DNA of 64,000 bases from Cycas panzhihuaensis (GCA_023213395.1 CM041465.1:215581741-215645740); one strand, 5' to 3'; shown: positions 45,110-56,113, counted from the first letter of the stretch. A program made the numbers and translations. Notes: a model not told the origin generated them from the sequence alone.

Positions 45110-45420
45110 TTACTAAATACTAATGAGCCTAAGTTGTGGTAGCCTTATACTCTAAAAATCCACATATTAAAGAGATAAAAATATGATAAAAATTACACTT
45201 TAAAACACAATTATTAATGAGCCCAAATGACAATAATCAAGATCCAAAAAGTCACCTACTAATAAGTGTAAACTATGATAGTCCTAAGCTTCAAAAAGTC
45301 ACCTATTAATGAGCTTATAAACTATGATAGTCCATCTCATCTAGCTATGAAATGTCATCTATTAATAAGCTTATAAACTATAATAGTTAATCTCTTACAC
45401 TCTGACAAAGGGATCTTATC
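45110..45420. repeat. Irregular tandem array in F 3' UTR
   Basis: A motif of the form ATTAATGAGC...AAACTATGATAGT recurs about five times, with the TAATRAG word near 45,121, 45,215, 45,260, 45,307 and 45,364, spaced roughly 45-95 bp. Confidence 0.7.
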
Positions 45421-45459
45421 TTTGAAGCATGGTTAATGAGGTAAAACTATAACCGCTTA

Positions 45460-45660
45460 GTTTAAAACCCCACATGGTTTATAGGAATGCTTAGTAGTAT
45501 CTTTGGTTCAATGAGTTATAAGTCCCAAATAGTTTATAGGCACCTTTGATGGTACAATGGACCAAGTTGTAAGCCCCATATAGTTTATAGGTGTTCTTAT
45601 GTCAATTTATCCTTTAAGCCCTATCCATTTAATAGCCATTTTGGTAGCATTTTTTTGTTA
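45460..45660. repeat. Second irregular tandem array in F 3' UTR
   Basis: About four units of ~46-55 bp, each with AAGYCCC then GTTTATAGG; the latter word lies at 45,477, 45,532 and 45,583, with a weaker fourth copy near 45,629. Confidence 0.75.
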
Positions 45661-45844
45661 GTCTTATAATGAAGTTAATATTCACTTTTGATAGCATCTT
45701 TGATATTTATTCTACCATATCCTTCCATCATCTATACATGCATCATTTGATTCCTTTTACTACTATTTCTAAGAGACCTTTATGTTTGACACATTGTCAC
45801 CTTTTATTGTCCTACTTTTATCTCAAAGAAAGAGCCTCAAGTGT

Positions 45845-45857
45845 TAAGGGGGTAAAT
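45845..45857 (+). other. F polypurine tract (probable)
   Basis: TAAGGGGGTAAAT directly precedes the 3' LTR. Confidence 0.5.
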
Positions 45858-48268
45858 ATTTCACCAAAATCATGCCCTTAGTTAACTCTTGTATGCCTTT
45901 ATGATTTTTTTTATTTGATCCTGTATATGTTACTTGTAGATGAAATTATATTTCATGTTTAAGAGATGTAATGAGATATGTTTACTTGATTTTATATGAT
46001 TTTGGTGAAATCTTATCTTGACTTTAGGAATGATTGATGTTTGGATAGTGATGGGTATATTTTACAGCTTCCATGTGCCAATGAATGAAATTATAGCATT
46101 AAAATCTTTCCCTAATCTATTTTAATTTGTTTTCTCCTTTGAAACACCTTTTTATTGACGTCTTTCATCTTGATTCTATACTTTGGATATCAATTTCTTT
46201 TATGTTTTTTAGGCTTGTGTTTAATTTATCACTTCTTCTAGGCTATTTTTTTCCTCTTTGATAAAATCTTTTTACTTCAATTTTTGGCAATACTATAAGT
46301 TTTGTTAAGTTTATTTGTAAAATTTTTATCATCTTTCTAATATTACTAAAAATATGGCTGACCATATTTTATATAGAAAGTTACAAATTTTGTTCTATAT
46401 AAAACACGACCGATCATATTTTATGTAAAAAATTACATTTTTAACTATTATGCATACAAATTTTTTAAAGTCAAATGTGTTATTTATTCTCTATCTTTCA
46501 CATGTTCTTGCCCAAATGGGCAAGAACATGGTAACTCCTTTCTCACCCAAAAGCCCCTAAAATCTTCTAGAATCAGCTAGGGAGGGAATGATTGGGAGTT
46601 TTAGGTGGTATCTTTTAGCAAGTTAAGAAATGAAAAAGAGAGAAAATCAAGAGGGAAGAAAGCTTGAAATTCTAAAAGCTTAGACTATTTTTTTGAAATC
46701 TAATTTTCAAAGGCTAATTAAGCTATCCTATCATCTATAAAATCTTAATCCAAGCTCCAATACTTTTTTAATAAGTATGGTAATATTCTTTTACCATCTC
46801 TTTTTAGTTTGTGAAGGATTCTTTTTACTTATATTATGCCTAGTGTGTCTTTCTTTCTTCTTCTTGGCTATGGCTTATTTGTTTTTAGTCTTAGTGGTTG
46901 TTTTCCTTAGAAAAATCTAGGCTAAAAGGTTAGCCCTTTATGGGATCTATAGGAATTAGCTGTTAAGAAGAGAGCTTTTCCTCTTCTCGATAATATATAG
47001 CTTTTCTCCTCCCACTTTCTATATTAGTTTTAGCTCTTTCCAAGATAATGTTTGTCTCATTCTCCTAGTTTTAATGATAGTTCTTTTGTTCTCCTCAAAT
47101 TTTCCTTTTTTATTACTTGTTTCAAGGGAAATTTTGGAGAAAGATTGGTCAATAAGGGGAAGATAGATATCCTAAGGTACACATATGGTTGTAAACTTAA
47201 GGAGTTCTTGTGGTTTTGAGATATATTTTCCTTGATTCTCTTCTTTCTTCTCCTTCTTCTAAAAGATGCGTAGTTAGAAAAAAGTAAAGAGAATAAACTT
47301 TATATGATATTATTTACCTTTTTCTTTCTTAGGAGATAAATTAAATTCATGATTTTTTATGGTTGTATATTGTTAAAATTATCATGAAATATTTATATGC
47401 TCTTAACCTAGTCTCTTAAATCAATTATATGCATTATGTTCATGCTTGTTTACTAGATTTACACCTTACATGATATCTTTTACGAGTTACTTTTATAAGT
47501 TTTGAGCTTGTATGTTAAGAATTCATCTTGCATGTTATAGTTTCTTTGGTTTACTTCTTTTATTTAAAGTGTTTCTACTATTAAAAGTTGTAAAAATCTA
47601 TCAAGTATCATACATGCAAATGGAAAGAACTTAAAAGGAGTCTTAAACCATCTCATGCTTCATCTTCTAGGTATATATAAATTGCTTCTTTTGTAAGTTT
47701 TACTTTTTTTATTTGAAATAAAAGCTTGTTTATAGTTATTGAAGGTAGATCTTCCATTATCTTAAGCAATATTCATTTTCTTTAAAAAAAAACAAAAGTA
47801 AAAAAAAGATGCATGTGTTTCCTTCCTTCTTTATTGAACTTAAAGAGTAATTTACCTTAAATTCATTAATCTCTTGGTTACTTTTGTAAGTGTATGATCT
47901 TGGGGTTGTTTATTTTAACATTTCCTATAGTTAAATAGACCTAAAATATTTAAAAATACAAAGAAAGGGATAGCAACAAACCAGAAAGCAAAATAAAAAA
48001 TATTGTTACTATAGCTCTAAATTTAGATATCCTCTACTTTATTATGTAGGCTAGTATATTCTTTCACCAAGTGTCATTCACATATCCTAGCCTCCTTTAA
48101 ATCATTTTTAACCATACAATATAAATAACTAGAGACTCCTCCTTAGGAGTTAGATAAAGTTGGTTCTAAGGTTCTTGTAGGCTAATCAATCTCCTAATAT
48201 TCAATAGAAATGGAATAAATATAACATTATTTATAGGTAATTGACCTAGATTGATTCCCAAATAACCA
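45858..48268 (+). repeat. F 3' LTR (~2.41 kb)
   Basis: Whole-length direct partner of 4,333-6,719, starting with the same ATTTCACCAAAATCA arm and ending AATAACCA. The two copies are roughly 85% identical by eye, clearly older than A1 or B1. Confidence 0.8.
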
Positions 48269-48357
48269 CTCATAAGCTTTTACTACCCCCAAAAAAAAAT
48301 TATCTCTAAATATTTTCTTTGTAGTAATAAATGCTTATGGCTAAGACTCCTTTTATT
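48269..48357. other. Short junction between F and C
   Basis: No feature seen; includes an A-run and a T-run. Confidence 0.4.
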
Positions 48358-48630
48358 TACTCTTAATTTTTTTTTTTAATGCATATTTGTGTAATTAATA
48401 AAATCTATTTTGTATAAGGTCATAAGTGATTATTCATCAAAAAGGTCAAATATAATTGGTTATGAAGCACATGTTGTCCATATATACTCATAAAATATTA
48501 TATAAAGATATAGAATATGATGTAATGCATGTTAGAAAATCATCATCATAATGATATCAATTTGATTAAATGTATCTCATGATATCATATTAATCTTATG
48601 CAAATATTATATTGCTTATTTTTTTCAACA
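48358..48630 (+). repeat. C 5' LTR (start uncertain)
   Basis: The right end TTTTTTCAACA directly precedes the primer site. The left end is set by weak alignment of AATGCATATTTGTGTAATTAA (split by T-run) with the start of the 3' LTR at 63,967; a T-run has blurred the terminus. Confidence 0.5.
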
Positions 48631-48642
48631 TGGTATTAGAGC
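48631..48642 (+). other. C primer-binding site
   Basis: TGGTATTAGAGC, one change from the iMet consensus, touching the LTR. Confidence 0.85.
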
Positions 48643-48809
48643 TAGACACGAGAATACATATGGAGATGCCATCCATCTAAGACTAATGAATGCCTAGTTG
48701 AAGTGCCTAATATCAAGTTGACTAGTAACTTTAATCAACTACCTTTTTTATTAGTTTAATTAATTCTTTTATTTGGGCTATTATGAAGGATTTGAAAAGA
48801 TGAAATTAC

Positions 48810-49481
48810 CCTACTAAATATTGATTTATATGGTCAAATAAGGATGCCTACATTTGGAAATGCCAAATTCTTCTTGATACTTATTGATAATTTTACAAGA
48901 AAATTTTGGGTATATTTTCTTAAAGAAAAATCTCAACCATTTTTTAGATTTATCAAAATTAGAATAATGGTTGAATGAAAAAGTGGTTATAAGTTATAGA
49001 TTCTCTATTTAGATAATATGGGAGAGTTCATCTTAAATGATTTCACAAACGTTTATAATAATGTTGGAATAAGAAGACAGTTTACAACTCCTTACACACC
49101 TTAATAAAATAAAGTTGTTGAAAGGAAGATCAAAATAATTATTGAAATAGCTAGATGCATGCTTCAATTTAAAGAACTTAATGATGAACATTAGGTTAAA
49201 GCATATAAATACTACAATATATTTATTAAATAGAAGTCCTACTAAAGCATTAGAGGACTTAACTCTAAAAGAAGCTTCGACTGGTTACAAATCAAATGTA
49301 TCTAACTTTAAAATTTTTGGTTATGTTACTTATGCACATGTTCCTGATGAGAAAAGATCAAAGTTAGAAAGCAAAAGCATTAGTACATTTTCATAGGCTG
49401 TTCAAGTAAAAAAAATCCTATACATTATTTGATCCAATAGTAATGAAATTCTTTATGAGTAGAGATGTGATCTTTGATGAA
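48810..49481 (+). pseudogene. C integrase
   Basis: The plus strand reads IDLYGQIRMPTFG, AKFFLILIDNFTRKFWVYFLKEKSQPF, YLDNMGEFI (catalytic Asp region), RRQFTTPYTP, ARCMLQFKELNDEH, then TIYLLNRSPTKALEDLTLKEASTGYKSNVSNFKIFGYVTYAHVPDEKRSKLE (49,205-49,375 in pieces). Order and spacing match copia integrase. Stops and a frameshift break it, and D is inserted just after it. Confidence 0.75.
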
Positions 49482-49486
49482 AATAC
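49482..49486. repeat. Target-site duplication of D (left), AATAC
   Basis: Matches AATGC at 54,593-54,597 except for one base. Confidence 0.65.
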
Positions 49487-49985
49487 TATTAGATATGTTA
49501 AATACCTTACAAGTGTTATATGGGTATAGGTATTATATTCAAGCCCCTTTGCGGGGTTTAGGGGGCTATTGTAGGCCCCCTAGTTGAGGGGTCTAGGGGG
49601 GCAACATCCCCCTAGGTAGGGGTTTAGGGGAAGAAGCCCCAAGAAGAAATTTTAGGTGTCTTATAGAGGTCTTTAATAGTTTGTGGTTTATGCCCACTAT
49701 ATTCTAAAACCATAAGGTAGTATCTTATAATGTTGTATCTATATATTGTTATGTAATGACACATGTAATGTGGTTGTGGATGAGTCTTTGATAAGTCGAC
49801 AAAATAAGATGGGATTTATTCATCTCTATAATTCTTTAGCTATTGCTCAGATTAATAAAAAGTCTATGCTTAGACTTGAATCTCTTGGTGTTCTTTATTG
49901 AGTGCTTAACTTGTTTATACTATTTGTTCTTTACATGGTTTAAAGTTTTGTTATCACATTGCTTCTACAGTTATATTTTCTCTTT
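49487..49985 (+). repeat. D 5' LTR (499 bp)
   Basis: Begins TATTAGATATGTTAAATACC (3' copy: TGTTAGATGTG...). Contains a GC-rich module at 49,540-49,645 with the hairpin CTAGGGGG...CCCCCTAG (49,593-49,615). Confidence 0.9.
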
Positions 49986-49987
49986 AT

Positions 49988-49999
49988 TTGGTATCAAAG
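49988..49999 (+). other. D primer-binding site
   Basis: TGGTATCAAAGC two bases after the LTR. Confidence 0.9.
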
Positions 50000-50069
50000 C
50001 TAAGGGTTTTAGTTTTGTGGGTAGCCATTTAATAAGTGGGAGCATTGTTTAGTGAACTTAAGTGTAAAG

Positions 50070-50915
50070 ATCATGGTAAGCACTACAAAGATAAAGATTA
50101 AAAAATTCAATAACCAAAACTTTGAGTTATAGAAGCTAAAGATGGAAGATATCCTCATCGAGAAGGTTCAATGGATTATTATAGTAGGAACAAAGCCTAC
50201 AACTATGGGTAATGAAGACTAGAAGAAGCTTGATTGAAAAGCAATCAATTCAATAAGGTTATACCTTTCAGACATGGTGTTGTTGAATGTTGCCACAGAG
50301 TTTATGACCAAAGATTTATGGAAAAAGTTAGAGGCTTTATATCAAACTACGTCCTTAGTTAATAAGTTATTTCTTCAGAAAAGGTTATATTCACTCAAGA
50401 TGAGTGATGGAGATGTAGTTGCAAATCATCTCACTATATTTAACACTATGGTGAACCGGCTTATTTTAGTTGAGATAATAATGTCTGAAGAAGACAAGTG
50501 TATTACCCTATTATATTTACTTCTTAATTCTTGAGATAAGCTTGTGATGATAATTAGCAGCATGACTACTCCCACCTTAAAATTTGATGATGTTGTTACT
50601 TCTTTGTTATCATAAGAGATAAGGAAAAAATCTTTTGAGGAGTATTTGAAAGAAGCATTAGCAGTGAGAAGTCAAATGTTGGATCACGACCAATAAAGGC
50701 CTAGGAATAGATGGCCAAAATCCATAAGAAAATCCAAATCTCTAGGCAAAGGCCCCTTGGTATATTGGAGATATGGGAAGACTAACCATATGAAGAGCTA
50801 ATGTCGAGTCAAGGTTGACAAGGGAAAATCACTTGCAGCTACTTCTTCCACAGTAGTAAAAGCCTCTGATGAAGCTAATGGCGATGTTTATTTAGCAACC
50901 TTAGGTAAGTTGTCA
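50070..50915 (+). pseudogene. D gag
   Basis: The plus strand encodes a UBN2-type gag: FNNQNFEL-KLKMED, SIRLYLSDMVLLNVATEFMTKDLWKKLEALYQ, KLFLQKRLYSLKMSDGD, EEDKCITLLYLLLNS, then a knuckle near 50,765-50,810 in which the first two Cys read Tyr (YWRYGKTNHMKS) while His and the last Cys remain. Nonsense codons replace Trp three times (TAG, TGA, TGA). It would form the particle and bind RNA. Confidence 0.8.
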
Positions 50916-51350
50916 AATGTTGAGTCTTGGTTAATTGACTTTGGTGCTTCACTTCATGTTACTTCCTATAGGGATTGGTTTTATAAATACATAAGTATTG
51001 ATGCAGGTGAAGTATTTCTTGGGGATCATTGCCCATATAAAATTATGGGTCCTGGAAGGATAAAGGTTTGATTTGGATATGAAAGGATTAAAACAATCCA
51101 TGATGTGAGTCATATTCCTAGTTTAGCTATGAGTCTATTATCTATCAGCCAATTGGTAATATAGGAATAGAAGTGACTTTTAATAAAAATAATTGTAAAA
51201 TGGTTCAAGGAGCATTGGTGTTAGCAAGAGAGGTCCAATTTAGAATACTATATAAGCTTGATACAAACACGATGTGTGTTGGTAGTTGTAGTCCAATTAT
51301 TATAGAAAGTAGTAATAATATAGGCAGGACCTAAATATCACTTGCCGGTA
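50916..51350 (+). pseudogene. D protease
   Basis: ESWLIDFGASLHVT at about 50,930-50,970 is the copia protease site (D-S-G-A type, Ser to Phe), followed by HDVSHIPSLAMSLLSISQL, the pre-integrase entry. One frameshift lies near 51,160. Confidence 0.7.
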
Positions 51351-52230
51351 AAACTATGTTATGGCATCAGAGATTAGGCCATATTAGGGAGAAAGGCCTC
51401 CATAATTTATTCTCCAAAGGTATGGAAGAAGACATCTCTAGAATTAATGACTCTTTTAATTTTAGTTTCTTTGAGCATTATATATATGGAAAACAGAATC
51501 GAGTCAGTTTTCCTTCAAGCTCAAAGAGAGCAAAGGGCATTCTATAATTAGTACATAGCGATGTTTTTGGACTAGTTGATGTACCCTCATTAAGTGGATG
51601 TAAATACTTTATCTCATTTATAGATGATTTCTCAAGAAAGACATGGCTATACTTTCTCAAGCAAAAATTTAAACTCTTTAGTAAATTCAAAGAATTCAAG
51701 GCATTGGTCGAGAATCAAAGTGACAGGCAGATCAAGGTACTAAGGACTGATAATGGAGGAGAGTTTTGCTCAAAGGAGTTTGAGTAATTCTATAAGCAAT
51801 GTGGGATAGAAAGGCCAAAGATAATTCCCTATACGCCATAGGAGAATAGAGTTATTAAAAAGATGAGTAGGACCTTGCTAGAGAGATTGAGGAGTATGCT
51901 TAATGCTACTAGATAGGAGAAGAAATTTTGGGCTGAGGTTGTGATGATTATAAGCTACTAGATAAATAGATCATCAATAACTGCCTTAGTGTATAAAATA
52001 CTTGAAGAAGTGTGGTCTAGTAAGAAACCATCTCTTAGTCATCTTAGAGTTTTTTGTTGTAAAGCTTTTATGTATGTTCCTAACAACAGATGACTAAGCT
52101 TGATTTCAAAGCACAAAAGACTATTTTCATTGGCTATGATTATGGTGTTAAAGGATATAAGCTTTATAACCTTGAAACACGAAAGGTTGTGTATAGTCAT
52201 GATGTTGTCTTTAAAAAGGAGTTCAAGTCT
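51351..52230 (+). pseudogene. D integrase
   Basis: MLWHQRLGHIREKGLHNLFSKG (51,356 onward) begins the GAG-pre-integrase domain. [12 protein letters not shown]-like, [15 protein letters not shown]-like, LRTDNGGEF-like and RTLLERLRSMLNATR-like segments then follow in shifting frames up to about 52,090. The stretch has the usual copia integrase length. It ends with the basic GYD/KGYKL-type C-terminus near 52,130-52,190. Confidence 0.7.
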
Positions 52231-53330
52231 CTAAAGTAGGATGAAGAACCAAAGGAGGAACACTCTAAGAAGGTACAATTTGAAGTAAGGGATGAAGATT
52301 CTACATCAAAATATAAGTCAATTGAAGAGAAAGAACTAGTTATAGAGGTAGCTCAACCTTAAGAACCCCACATCTTGAGGAGATCAACTCATGAGAGAAG
52401 ACAGTCTGACAGGTATATTCCTAAAGACTTTTATCACTCCTCTTTTATTTTATCTACTACAGATAATGATCCAAGTACTATTTGGGAGGATTTCGAGTCA
52501 AAATAAAGCCAACTTTTGATGAAGGCCATTTAAGAAGAAATGATGGCCTTGGACAAAAATAACACATGGGATTTGGTGGATCTACCTGATGGCAAAAAAT
52601 CTATTGATAATAAATGGATCTTTAAGAAGAAGTTCTAGGCAGATGGTATTATAGAAAAGTATAAGACTTGCTTGGTAGCAAAGAGCTATTCCTAGGTCAA
52701 GGGAATGGATTTTAGTGAGGTATTATCTCTTATTACAAAAGTTACTTCAATTAGATTTTTGTTGGTTGTAGTAGTTACCTATGACCTTAAGGTGGATCAA
52801 ATGGATGTGAAGACTTCATTTCTTCATCATGACCTTAAGCAAGAAATTTATATGTTACAGCCTAAAGGGTTTGAAGTTACAGGGAAGGATAATATAGTGT
52901 GCAGGTTAAAGAAGTTATTATATAGCTTGAAATAATCACCAAGGATGTGGTATCAGAAGTTTGATTTACATATATATCAGATGGCTTTATGCATAGCAAA
53001 GCAAATTATTATGTTTATTATAAGTAGGTTGGTGACCATTTTGTTATTCTAGCTTTATATGTTGATGACATCCTTTTAGTCGGTAATAATAAAGAAATGA
53101 ATAAACTTATGAAAGGTCAACTAGCATCTCATTTTAAGATGAAGGATCTTGGTGCTACACATTTTATTTTAGGCATTGAGATTAAAAGGGATCAAAAAAA
53201 TAGGAAGATTTGGCTTAGCTAGAGATGGTATATTAAGACAATATTATAATGGTTCAGGTTGTAGGATAGTAAATCATTTAATGTTCCTCTTCCTGTTGGT
53301 TTAAAATTATTAGTTGAATAATGCCCAAAG
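52231..53330 (+). pseudogene. D reverse transcriptase
   Basis: After an acidic spacer, the plus strand reads MALDKNNTWDLVDLP-like, FSEVLSLITKVTSIRFLLVVV, LKVDQMDVKTSFLHHDLKQEIYMLQPKGFEV, the catalytic YVDD (53,058-53,069) in LALYVDDILLVGNNKEM, then HFKMKDLGATHFILGIEIKRD. A TAG stands at the conserved FSQ codon and TAA at LKQ. RT synthesises the element's cDNA. Confidence 0.8.
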
Positions 53331-54060
53331 ACTCACCAAGAAGTTGAAGACATGGCATTTGTCCCTTATGCTAGTGTCATTGATAGCTTGATGTATGTGA
53401 TAGTTTTCACTTAACCAAATATTACCTATGTAGTGGGAGTAGTTAGCAAGTATCTGTCAAACCCATGCAAGGAGCATTAAGTGGCTATGAAAAGGATTTT
53501 TAAGTATCTATAGGGTACATCAGACTGTGGAATTTGCTATCAAGGAGATCCCATGGAAAGTAGAATAGTGAACTTAAGAGGTTTTGTTGTTGCTAATTAG
53601 GCTGGAGATCTTGACACCAAAAGATCTATAAGCGAGTATGTTTTTACCCTTTATGGTGGCGCAATCAGTTGGATGAGTAAAATATAGCAAGTTGTGGCAC
53701 TTTCTATCATAGAAGTAGAGTATATAGCAGCTACTCATACATGCAAGGAAGTCATTTAGTTATAGAGATTATGCACAGATATTAGCTTCAAGTAAGATGT
53801 TGTGAGGATAGATTGTGATAATCAAAGTGCAATATATCTAGTAAAGAATCCCATTTTTCATACTTAATTAAAGTATATTGATGTGTAGTTCTATTTTATG
53901 AGAGAAATAGTTCATAATCACAAGGTAGATTTGTAGAAGATTACTACACAGGAAAATACTATATACTCATTGACCAAGATTGTTAGCACAAAAAAATTTA
54001 GATGGTGTAGAAATACAATAGGTGTTTGTGATTTTGATATTAAGTAGTTGTGTATGTATA
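53331..54060 (+). pseudogene. D RNase H
   Basis: AYASVIDSLMYVIVFT-like, AGDLDTKRSISEYVFTLYGGAISW, VVALSIIEVEYIAATHTCKEV and IDCDNQSAIYLVKNPIFHT follow in order, ending NTIYSLTKIVSTKKF. These match copia RNase H including the DNQSAI motif; the catalytic Glu is seen in EVEY. Interrupted by stops. Confidence 0.75.
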
Positions 54061-54080
54061 TTTTTTATGAAGTGTTCAAT

Positions 54081-54091
54081 AAGTGGGAGAT
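54081..54091 (+). other. D polypurine tract
   Basis: AAGTGGGAGAT directly before the 3' LTR. Confidence 0.85.
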
Positions 54092-54592
54092 TGTTAGATG
54101 TGTTAAATACCTTGCAAGTGTTACATGGGTATAAGAATTACACATGAGCCCCTTTATAAGGTTAGAGAGCCCATTGTAGAGCCCTTCATTGGGGGGTCTG
54201 GGGGGCCAATAGCCCCCCAGGCAAGGGTTCAGGGGTAGGAGGCCCCGAGAAAAATTTTTGGGTGTCTTATGGGGGTCTTTGTTAGCTCATGATTTATGCC
54301 CATTGTATTGTAAAACTATAAGGTGGTATCTTGTAATAGTGTGTCTATATATTCTTATGTAACAGCACATGTAATGTGGTTATGGATGAGTCTTTAATGA
54401 GTCGATGAGAAGAGTTGGGGTTTATCCATCTTTATAATTCTTTAGCTACTGCTAAGATTAATAAAAGGTCTATGCTTAGACTTGAATCTCTTGGTGATCT
54501 TTATTAAGTGCTTGACTTGTTTATACTATTTATTCTTTGCATGGTTTAAAGTTTTGTTATCACATTGCTTCTGCGGTTATATTTTCTCTTCA
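54092..54592 (+). repeat. D 3' LTR (501 bp)
   Basis: TGTTAGATGTG to TCTCTTCA, partner of 49,487-49,985. Contains the hairpin CTGGGGGGC/GCCCCCCAG (54,198-54,220) and AATAAAA near 54,461. Confidence 0.9.
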
Positions 54593-54597
54593 AATGC
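54593..54597. repeat. Target-site duplication of D (right), AATGC
   Basis: One mismatch to 49,482-49,486. Confidence 0.65.
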
Positions 54598-55783
54598 AAT
54601 GTTTAAACCTAAATTTAATAAAGGTAAATTAGTTGTAATCAAAGTTGAGTCAAAATCAACTCAACCTATATCTTATTCAATTATAAGTTCAAACTTAATT
54701 TCAAACTCAAGTTTGATTCCAAGTTCTTCAACAAGCTCAAGACAAAAACAAGTTAGAGGTGTAAAATGGGTCACTAGAAATCACAATCCAAATGTAATAC
54801 TTGATAGAAATTTTAAGAAAAGATTAACAAGATTACAAGTAAAGTTAATTATGCTTTAATAACTTAAGTAATATAAAATAATGAACCTCAATTATTTGAA
54901 GAAGCTACTAAAAGTGAAGATTAGATTGAAGTAATAGAAGTTGGATATGATGCTTTGTATAAAAATGGAATATGGAATTTATTAGAGTTACATATCAACA
55001 TGGAAGTAATTAGAATTAAGTAGGTATACAAAACTAAATACAAAGTTGATAATTCAATTAGTAAATACAAGGTAAGACTTATTACAAAGGGTTATACTTA
55101 ATAAGAAGGCATAGATTATGAATAAACCTTTGCTCTTATTACTAGGATGGACATAATTAAGAGTGTCATATCTTTAGCTACTCATCAAGGATGGATTGTA
55201 TATCAGATTAATTTAAAGTTAGCATTTCTTAATGGATATATTAATGAGAAAATTTATTTTTCTCAACCTCAAGGTTTTGAAATTAAAGGAATATAAACAC
55301 TTGGTCTACAAATTGAAGAAATCCTTAAATGGATTAAAGCAAGCTCTTAAATCTTAGTATTCCAGAATTGATAAGTATTTTTAACATAAAGGATATATGA
55401 AAAGCCCGTCAGAATCTAATATGTATATGAAGACTATAGGTACTTTAATTTTGATGATTATTTTTTATATTAATGATCTTATATATATAGGAAATAGTGA
55501 TGAGATGCTTCAAAAATTTAAGAAAGATATGAATTTAGAGTTCAAGGTGATAGACTTAGGATAATTCCATTACTTTCTTAGTATTTAAATTTGCTAAAGT
55601 GAAAGTGGAATTCATATGTCATAAAGTAAATATACGATAGACATTTTGAAGAAATTCAATATGAGTAATTATAACTCAAACTCTACTCATGTTGAAGTCA
55701 TATTGAAGCTAATTAAAAATAAAGATTTTATTTTACTTGACTCTACTATGTATCATCAATTGATAAGCAATCCAATTTATTTA
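54598..55783 (+). pseudogene. C integrase-RT spacer and reverse transcriptase
   Basis: A Ser/Thr-rich spacer (54,600-54,870) leads to YDALYKNGIWNLLELH, YKTKYKVDNSISKYKVRLITKGYT, a double TAATAA, EGIDYE, THQGWIVYQINLKLAFLNGYINEKIYFSQPQGFE, LNGLKQ, and the RT box YINDLIYIGN (Asp to Asn in the YVDD position). It ends in MYHQLISNPIYLINK, where A2 interrupts. Typical copia RT, dead. Confidence 0.75.
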
Positions 55784-55788
55784 ATAAA

Positions 55789-56099
55789 TAAAAGACATTA
55801 ATATATCAAGGTCATTTATGTAGATTAATTATCTGACCTTAAGATATATTATTAACATTAGTCTCTTAATAAAATACACTTTATATATATTTAGATGTAA
55901 TTTCGGGTTCATGTCATTAGGCGGGAAAATCCTAACCCTAATGCTCACCCTTAATAATAAAAGGCAAAATCTCAAGGAGGGAGTTATTATTCATTCTCAC
56001 CTCCGAGCTTGCTCTCCTATCTTGTTTCATCTCTTTTTCATTCTCCATTACCATTATGTGCATGTGAGTGATTTATTCCCTAGATCCATCCTTCCTTTA
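55789..56099 (+). repeat. A2 5' LTR (311 bp)
   Basis: Starts TAAAAGACATTAATATATC (TG changed to TA) and ends CCTTCCTTTA; partner of 63,006-63,316. Confidence 0.9.
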
Positions 56100-56101
56100 T
56101 G

Positions 56102-56113
56102 TGGTATTAGAGC
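56102..56113 (+). other. A2 primer-binding site
   Basis: TGGTATTAGAGC after a 2-base TG spacer, as in A1 and B1. Confidence 0.9.

Larger units (their letters stand above)
41051..45857. other. F 3' untranslated region (4.8 kb) with satellites and an LTR fragment
   Basis: Non-coding DNA between the second RNase H and the 3' LTR. It holds a compound microsatellite (41,910-41,971), an LTR-like fragment (43,334-43,805), a 35-bp tandem duplication and two irregular arrays near the LTR. Antisense of 42,140-43,330 is weakly coding-like (Arg/Gly/Glu-rich) but unrecognised. Long 3' regions with tandem repeats are known for Tat/Ogre-type elements. Confidence 0.5.
4333..48268 (+). mobile_element. Element F: giant Tat/Ogre-like Ty3/gypsy retrotransposon, interrupted by nested insertions
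   Basis: Two direct repeats of about 2.4 kb flank an interior in the order gag, protease, RT, RNase H, integrase, second RNase H. Subtracting the nested G1 and H insertions leaves an element of roughly 17-18 kb, in the size range known for Ogre/Tat-clade elements. Interior frames are heavily interrupted by stops and frameshifts. No matching target-site duplication was found (TAACT left, CTCAT right), perhaps because the termini have decayed. A polypurine-like tract (TTAAGGGGGTAAAT) precedes the 3' LTR. No convincing primer site was seen after the 5' LTR. The Tat-like assignment rests on size, protease/RT motifs and the extra archaeal-type RNase H. Confidence 0.75.
49487..54592 (+). mobile_element. 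Element D: Ty1/copia retrotransposon (Tnt1/Tork-like)
   Basis: 5.1 kb insertion in C with LTRs of 499 and 501 bp, primer site TGGTATCAAAGC, polypurine tract AAGTGGGAGAT and a 5-bp target duplication with one mismatch. The interior runs gag, protease, integrase, RT, RNase H in copia order. The gag opening (FEL-KLKMED, LATEF-like helix, LYSLKMSDGD) is of the Tnt1/Tork type. Many nonsense codons, most explainable as C-to-T or G-to-A. Confidence 0.9.

Noticed and set aside
44680-45660. CRISPR-like array
   Set aside because: Repeats are imperfect, unevenly spaced and without distinct unique spacers or cas genes; they fit tandem repeats in a retrotransposon 3' region.
48529-48630. A short 102-bp C 5' LTR beginning TGTTAGAAAATC
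   Set aside because: The start resembles the 3' LTR start (TATTAGAAAAT), but the next bases of the 3' LTR align better near 48,37x, so the LTR more likely starts around 48,358.
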